DNA from: Sphingobacteriales bacterium
GTDB taxonomy: Bacteria > Bacteroidota > Bacteroidia > Chitinophagales > Chitinophagaceae
Assembly: GCA_004144185.1 (NCBI GenBank)
Contig: SEFP01000001.1
Location: forward strand, 930,001 to 994,000
DNA: 64,000 nucleotides
Direction of reading: 5' to 3'
The translations under genes and the position numbers were made by a program. The notes below the pieces were generated by a model. It was not told where the DNA came from, ran no database searches, and saw nothing but the letters and a program-made list of their open reading frames with translations. Of the stretch, positions 61,587 to 64,000 are shown piece by piece; within the stretch, counting starts at the first letter, position 1; each line of letters begins with the position of its first letter.

Positions 61587-62495
61587 CTAATGAATCAACG
61601 TCAGGTCCGGACGGACGGCTTTAAACGCCTGCAACTCCGCTTCCGGAATCGGATTGCCGTTGATAAAAAGGATTTTCAGGGATTTCAGCTGTGCCAGTTC
61701 CATCGGCAAATGCGTGAGCCGGTTGCTGCTCAGCAGCAATACCTGAAGTCCTTTCAGACCCGCAATCGAGGCCGGAAGTGCAACGAGCCGGTTGTTGCTC
61801 AGGTTGAGCGTAATCAGGCGCTGGGCTGTTCCGGAAAATAGGGGCAGCACACTCAGATAATTGGACGACAGGTTGATTTCCCGGGCACCGGCCAGCTCAA
61901 AAAAGCGTTCCGGAAGCTCCTGCAACTCGTTGTACGACAAATCCAGAATTTGCAGGCTTTGCAACTGCGACAAGCTTTCCGGAACCGACAGCAGATGATT
62001 GTGGGCCAGCGACAAAATCTGGAGCGAGGTCAGGCTACCAATAGCAGCGGGCAGGGCCGAAAGCTGGTTCCAGTCCAGATCCAGCACTTCCAGGGTATGC
62101 AGGTTGCCGATGTTGGGGTGCAGATCCACGAGCTCGTTTTGGTCGGCCTGTAAAAACCGGAGCGCCGTCAGTCGCCCGATGGTTTCCGGAAACCGGCGCA
62201 ACTGGTTTTCGGTTAGCGTCAGGTGGTTCAGTCGCTTCAGCGTTCCGATTTCGTTGGGCAGATAGGTAAAGGCGTTGCTTTTCAGGTCCAGCATTTCCAG
62301 CCGGGTCAGCTCCCGGATGCGGGTACTCAACACCTCTTTTTTACGCACCCGGTACGAAAAATCCTTCACACAGTCTTTCTGTGTCAATGCCTCGGCCAGG
62401 TTGTAATAGGTTTTCCGGACCGGGCAGTCTACCTGACCCAAAAGGCAATTGCCTTTCAGAAGAAAGGCAATTGCAAACAGATATTTCAGCGACAT
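61587..62495 (-). CDS. Secreted leucine-rich-repeat protein
   Basis: The 302-residue product has a signal peptide (LKYLFAIAFLLKGNCLLG). An N-terminal cap carries two cysteines (VDCPVRKTYY, QKDCVKDF). About ten 23-residue LRRs of the LxxLPxxIGxLxxLxxLxLxxNxL type follow over about 60-290 (for example LEVLDLDWNQLSALPAAIGS). Such solenoids bind proteins; the partner is unknown. It is 9 bp after the PhoX-like gene and 10 bp before the peroxidase gene, so the three may form one operon. Confidence 0.9.
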   Translation of the reverse strand: MSLKYLFAIAFLLKGNCLLGQVDCPVRKTYYNLAEALTQKDCVKDFSYRVRKKEVLSTRIRELTRLEMLDLKSNAFTYLPNEIGTLKRLNHLTLTENQLRRFPETIGRLTALRFLQADQNELVDLHPNIGNLHTLEVLDLDWNQLSALPAAIGSLTSLQILSLAHNHLLSVPESLSQLQSLQILDLSYNELQELPERFFELAGAREINLSSNYLSVLPLFSGTAQRLITLNLSNNRLVALPASIAGLKGLQVLLLSSNRLTHLPMELAQLKSLKILFINGNPIPEAELQAFKAVRPDLTLIH

Positions 62496-62504
62496 GAACT
62501 CCTC

Positions 62505-64000
62505 TTACTTCTTGATGATTTTGGCTCCATGCTGTCGACCGTTTACCGTAACGATCGCGTTGTAAATGCCTTCCGGAAGGTTGGCCATATCGACGGTCAG
62601 GATGTTGGTTCCCATGCTCATCGACTTGCTCAGCACCCGGACCATACTGCCTTTCAGATCGTAGACATGAACGAATACCGGCGCGCTCCGGTCCAGATCC
62701 AGCTGAATGTTCAGCAAACCGGTCGTTGGGTTCGGATACACGTCCAGATTGGAAACCTGTGTAGGCACCTGAGCGACCGCGGTCGGCGTTTGCGAACGAA
62801 TGGCAGCCGGGCCCATCATTTCCTTCCGGGCAATCACGATGCAGCTTTCCTTGTTGAACTTCACCTGCGCACCGGACGCATCGGTCTGAACGGTCGTATT
62901 GGTGGAACTCGGGTGCTGCATGGAGATAAACATGAAGCGGTTGTCCGGAGAAAAGGTCATGCCTGTAGGCTCGCAACCAGCCGGAGTCACCATAAACAGT
63001 TTTACCGCGGGGTTGGTCTGGGTGTGGCAGGGCGGAACCATGTACACGTGGTTGCGGCCGCCATCCTGAATCACATACAGGTTGCCTTCGTTGTCGAAGC
63101 AGAGGTTGTCGACCCCGTCGCGCCATTGTTCCGGAACGAGTCCGTTCTGCGTTTGGATGTTATACACCTGCGCCGTATTGCCGACAAACACTTCAAAATC
63201 GGACACGCCTACCGTCGTGCCATGATCTTCAAAGCGGTAGACACGGCTGCTGGTCTTGGAGGTAAAGTAGATCTTGCCGTCGTGCGGACCGATCTCGACA
63301 TCTTCGACGTTGAAAAAGTTGGTAGCGCCTACCGAAGCGGCGTACGCCTTGGTGTTGTTGCAATCAGCCGGGGTATTGTTCGGAATGCCGATCCATTTTC
63401 CGGAGGTTACGCTGTCGAGCGCGCCGTCCAGCTTCAGTACGTACAGGTTGCCGTCACTCAGATCCTGCGGGTTGTCGGCGACGAATTTGAAGATAAAGCC
63501 TGGGTTTTCGTCATTGCCGTAATACGCGGTGCGCATATCACTGTCGACGCAAATATTTTCGTGCGACATCCGGCCCATCTTCCACAGTTTCTGCTGTGTG
63601 CCGTTGTAGGATTTGACCGAAGCGGTTGCCGGGTCGATTTCTACGTGCCAGCCAATGTCCTGGTACCCATCGCTGTTGGCATCCGCCGTCGGCAGAATTT
63701 CTTCCGAGGTAATGGTGGTGCCCCAAGGGGTAATGCCGCCCGAGCAGTTGCGACCGGTGCCCTGTACCGGACCGAAATCAACGGGTACATTCTTCGTCAG
63801 GTTCCAGGCATGGGTGGCGGTGTCAAAATGCACCGACAACACGGACACACCGGCCGCCGGGAAGCTGCCCAATTCGTGGTTAAGGGAAATATAGCCGCTG
63901 TCGCTGCGACCGCCGATGCCGGTATAGCCGGTAAAGTCAAACAAGCCTTTGGTTACGCCATTGGCCGCGTTGGTATAGGCATCGCCTTCCTGCACCAGCA
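62505..64000 (-). CDS. PhoX-like secreted phosphatase-family protein with T9SS sorting domain (5' end outside window)
   Basis: The frame is open to the right edge, so the N-terminus is missing and about 498 residues are seen. Features are GYISLNHELGSF, GGITPWGTTITSEE, MGRMSHENICVD and VEDVEIGPHDGKIYFTSKTSSRVYRFE. DGVDNLCFDNEGNLYVIQDGG and EPTGMTFSPDNRFMFISMQHPS follow. These are typical of the PhoX/DUF839 beta-propeller, calcium-dependent phosphatases. A type A T9SS sorting domain (VYPNPTTG...GIYNAIVTVNG) ends it. It is predicted to be surface-exposed or released, perhaps for phosphate acquisition. Confidence 0.92.
   Translation of the reverse strand, partial: LVQEGDAYTNAANGVTKGLFDFTGYTGIGGRSDSGYISLNHELGSFPAAGVSVLSVHFDTATHAWNLTKNVPVDFGPVQGTGRNCSGGITPWGTTITSEEILPTADANSDGYQDIGWHVEIDPATASVKSYNGTQQKLWKMGRMSHENICVDSDMRTAYYGNDENPGFIFKFVADNPQDLSDGNLYVLKLDGALDSVTSGKWIGIPNNTPADCNNTKAYAASVGATNFFNVEDVEIGPHDGKIYFTSKTSSRVYRFEDHGTTVGVSDFEVFVGNTAQVYNIQTQNGLVPEQWRDGVDNLCFDNEGNLYVIQDGGRNHVYMVPPCHTQTNPAVKLFMVTPAGCEPTGMTFSPDNRFMFISMQHPSSTNTTVQTDASGAQVKFNKESCIVIARKEMMGPAAIRSQTPTAVAQVPTQVSNLDVYPNPTTGLLNIQLDLDRSAPVFVHVYDLKGSMVRVLSKSMSMGTNILTVDMANLPEGIYNAIVTVNGRQHGAKIIKK

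Larger units (their letters stand above)
351..63140. repeat. Dispersed palindrome TTCCGGAA, about 90 copies
   Basis: TTCCGGAA recurs about every 0.7 kb in genes and gaps on both strands (for example 1618, 4699, 11167, 15764, 19637, 24499, 31391, 37330, 41477, 50374, 56936, 61831). A further 80 or so TCCGGA sites carry only the 6-bp core. Counts are by eye. In coding sequence it reads as FRK/FRN, (L/V/I)PE or SG according to frame. It is absent or nearly absent from about 15.8-18.2, 31.4-34.9 and 57.0-60.0 kb. The core is the BspEI recognition sequence; no restriction or methylase gene is present here. Confidence 0.85.

Noticed and set aside
62341-63126. Minus-strand frame of 261 codons
   Set aside because: It overlaps both the LRR gene and the PhoX-like gene in another frame; low hydrophobicity and Arg/Gly-rich composition mark it as a shadow.

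Overview
The window comes from the chromosome of a Gram-negative Bacteroidota bacterium, most likely of the Chitinophagia/Cytophagia side; the class is less certain than the phylum. Three large secreted proteins end in type IX secretion (T9SS) sorting domains. Promoters carry the Bacteroidota -7 box TAnnTTTG (often TATTTTTG, TACNTTTG or TATTTTCG), and ribosome binding sites are essentially absent. The base composition is moderately GC-rich, with a few AT-rich patches.

Layout. 0-10.6 kb: the end of a DUF4197 gene, nhaA, purH, a complete RND efflux operon (adaptor, pump, outer-membrane channel; minus strand) and an inward-rectifier-type K+ channel. 10.6-13.3 kb: a family 2 glycosyltransferase, a secreted dienelactone-hydrolase-like enzyme and a secreted DUF6263-like protein. 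13.4-18.0 kb: an unfamiliar minus-strand cluster of secreted proteins. It contains two copies of a small C-x5-C secreted protein, one intact and one frameshifted copy of a thioredoxin-fold protein, a beta-barrel and a lipoprotein, with an XRE regulator beside it. 18.1-24.4 kb: tRNA-His, a cut-down helicase-nuclease remnant, a PK-repeat secreted protein, a TM2 protein and the ppk1-ppx polyphosphate operon. 24.5-31.5 kb: a lipoprotein, acpP-fabF-rnc, a nitronate monooxygenase/FabK-like enzyme, an AlkA-type glycosylase, a candidate small RNA and hypothetical genes. 31.9-38.2 kb: a LamG/T9SS protein, tRNA-Asp, accA, dapA and a metallo-beta-lactamase-fold hydrolase. 38.2-48.4 kb: a lipoprotein/TIM-barrel-like gene pair and a 2216-residue GEVED/MAM-like T9SS protein. 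48.7-56.9 kb: an N-terminal-half carB, a degenerate ureohydrolase, ftsX-DUF3098, a NarL-type response regulator, rluF and a glycosyltransferase fused to a degenerate sugar-phosphate transferase. 57.0-59.7 kb: tRNA-Asn followed by an arsenic operon with two ArsR operators. 59.8-64 kb: a dihaem cytochrome c peroxidase, an LRR protein and a PhoX-like T9SS protein running off the window.

The strongest unexplained signal is the 8-bp palindrome TTCCGGAA. I counted about 90 copies by eye against about 1 expected, inside and between genes, resembling the HIP1 palindromes of cyanobacteria. Three regions lack it or nearly lack it: the AT-rich secreted module, the LamG gene region and the arsenic operon. 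Each lies on the 3' side of one of the three tRNA genes, which suggests later acquisition. A second genome-wide trait is that many -7 boxes sit only 4-9 nt from the start codon, implying leaderless or nearly leaderless mRNAs.
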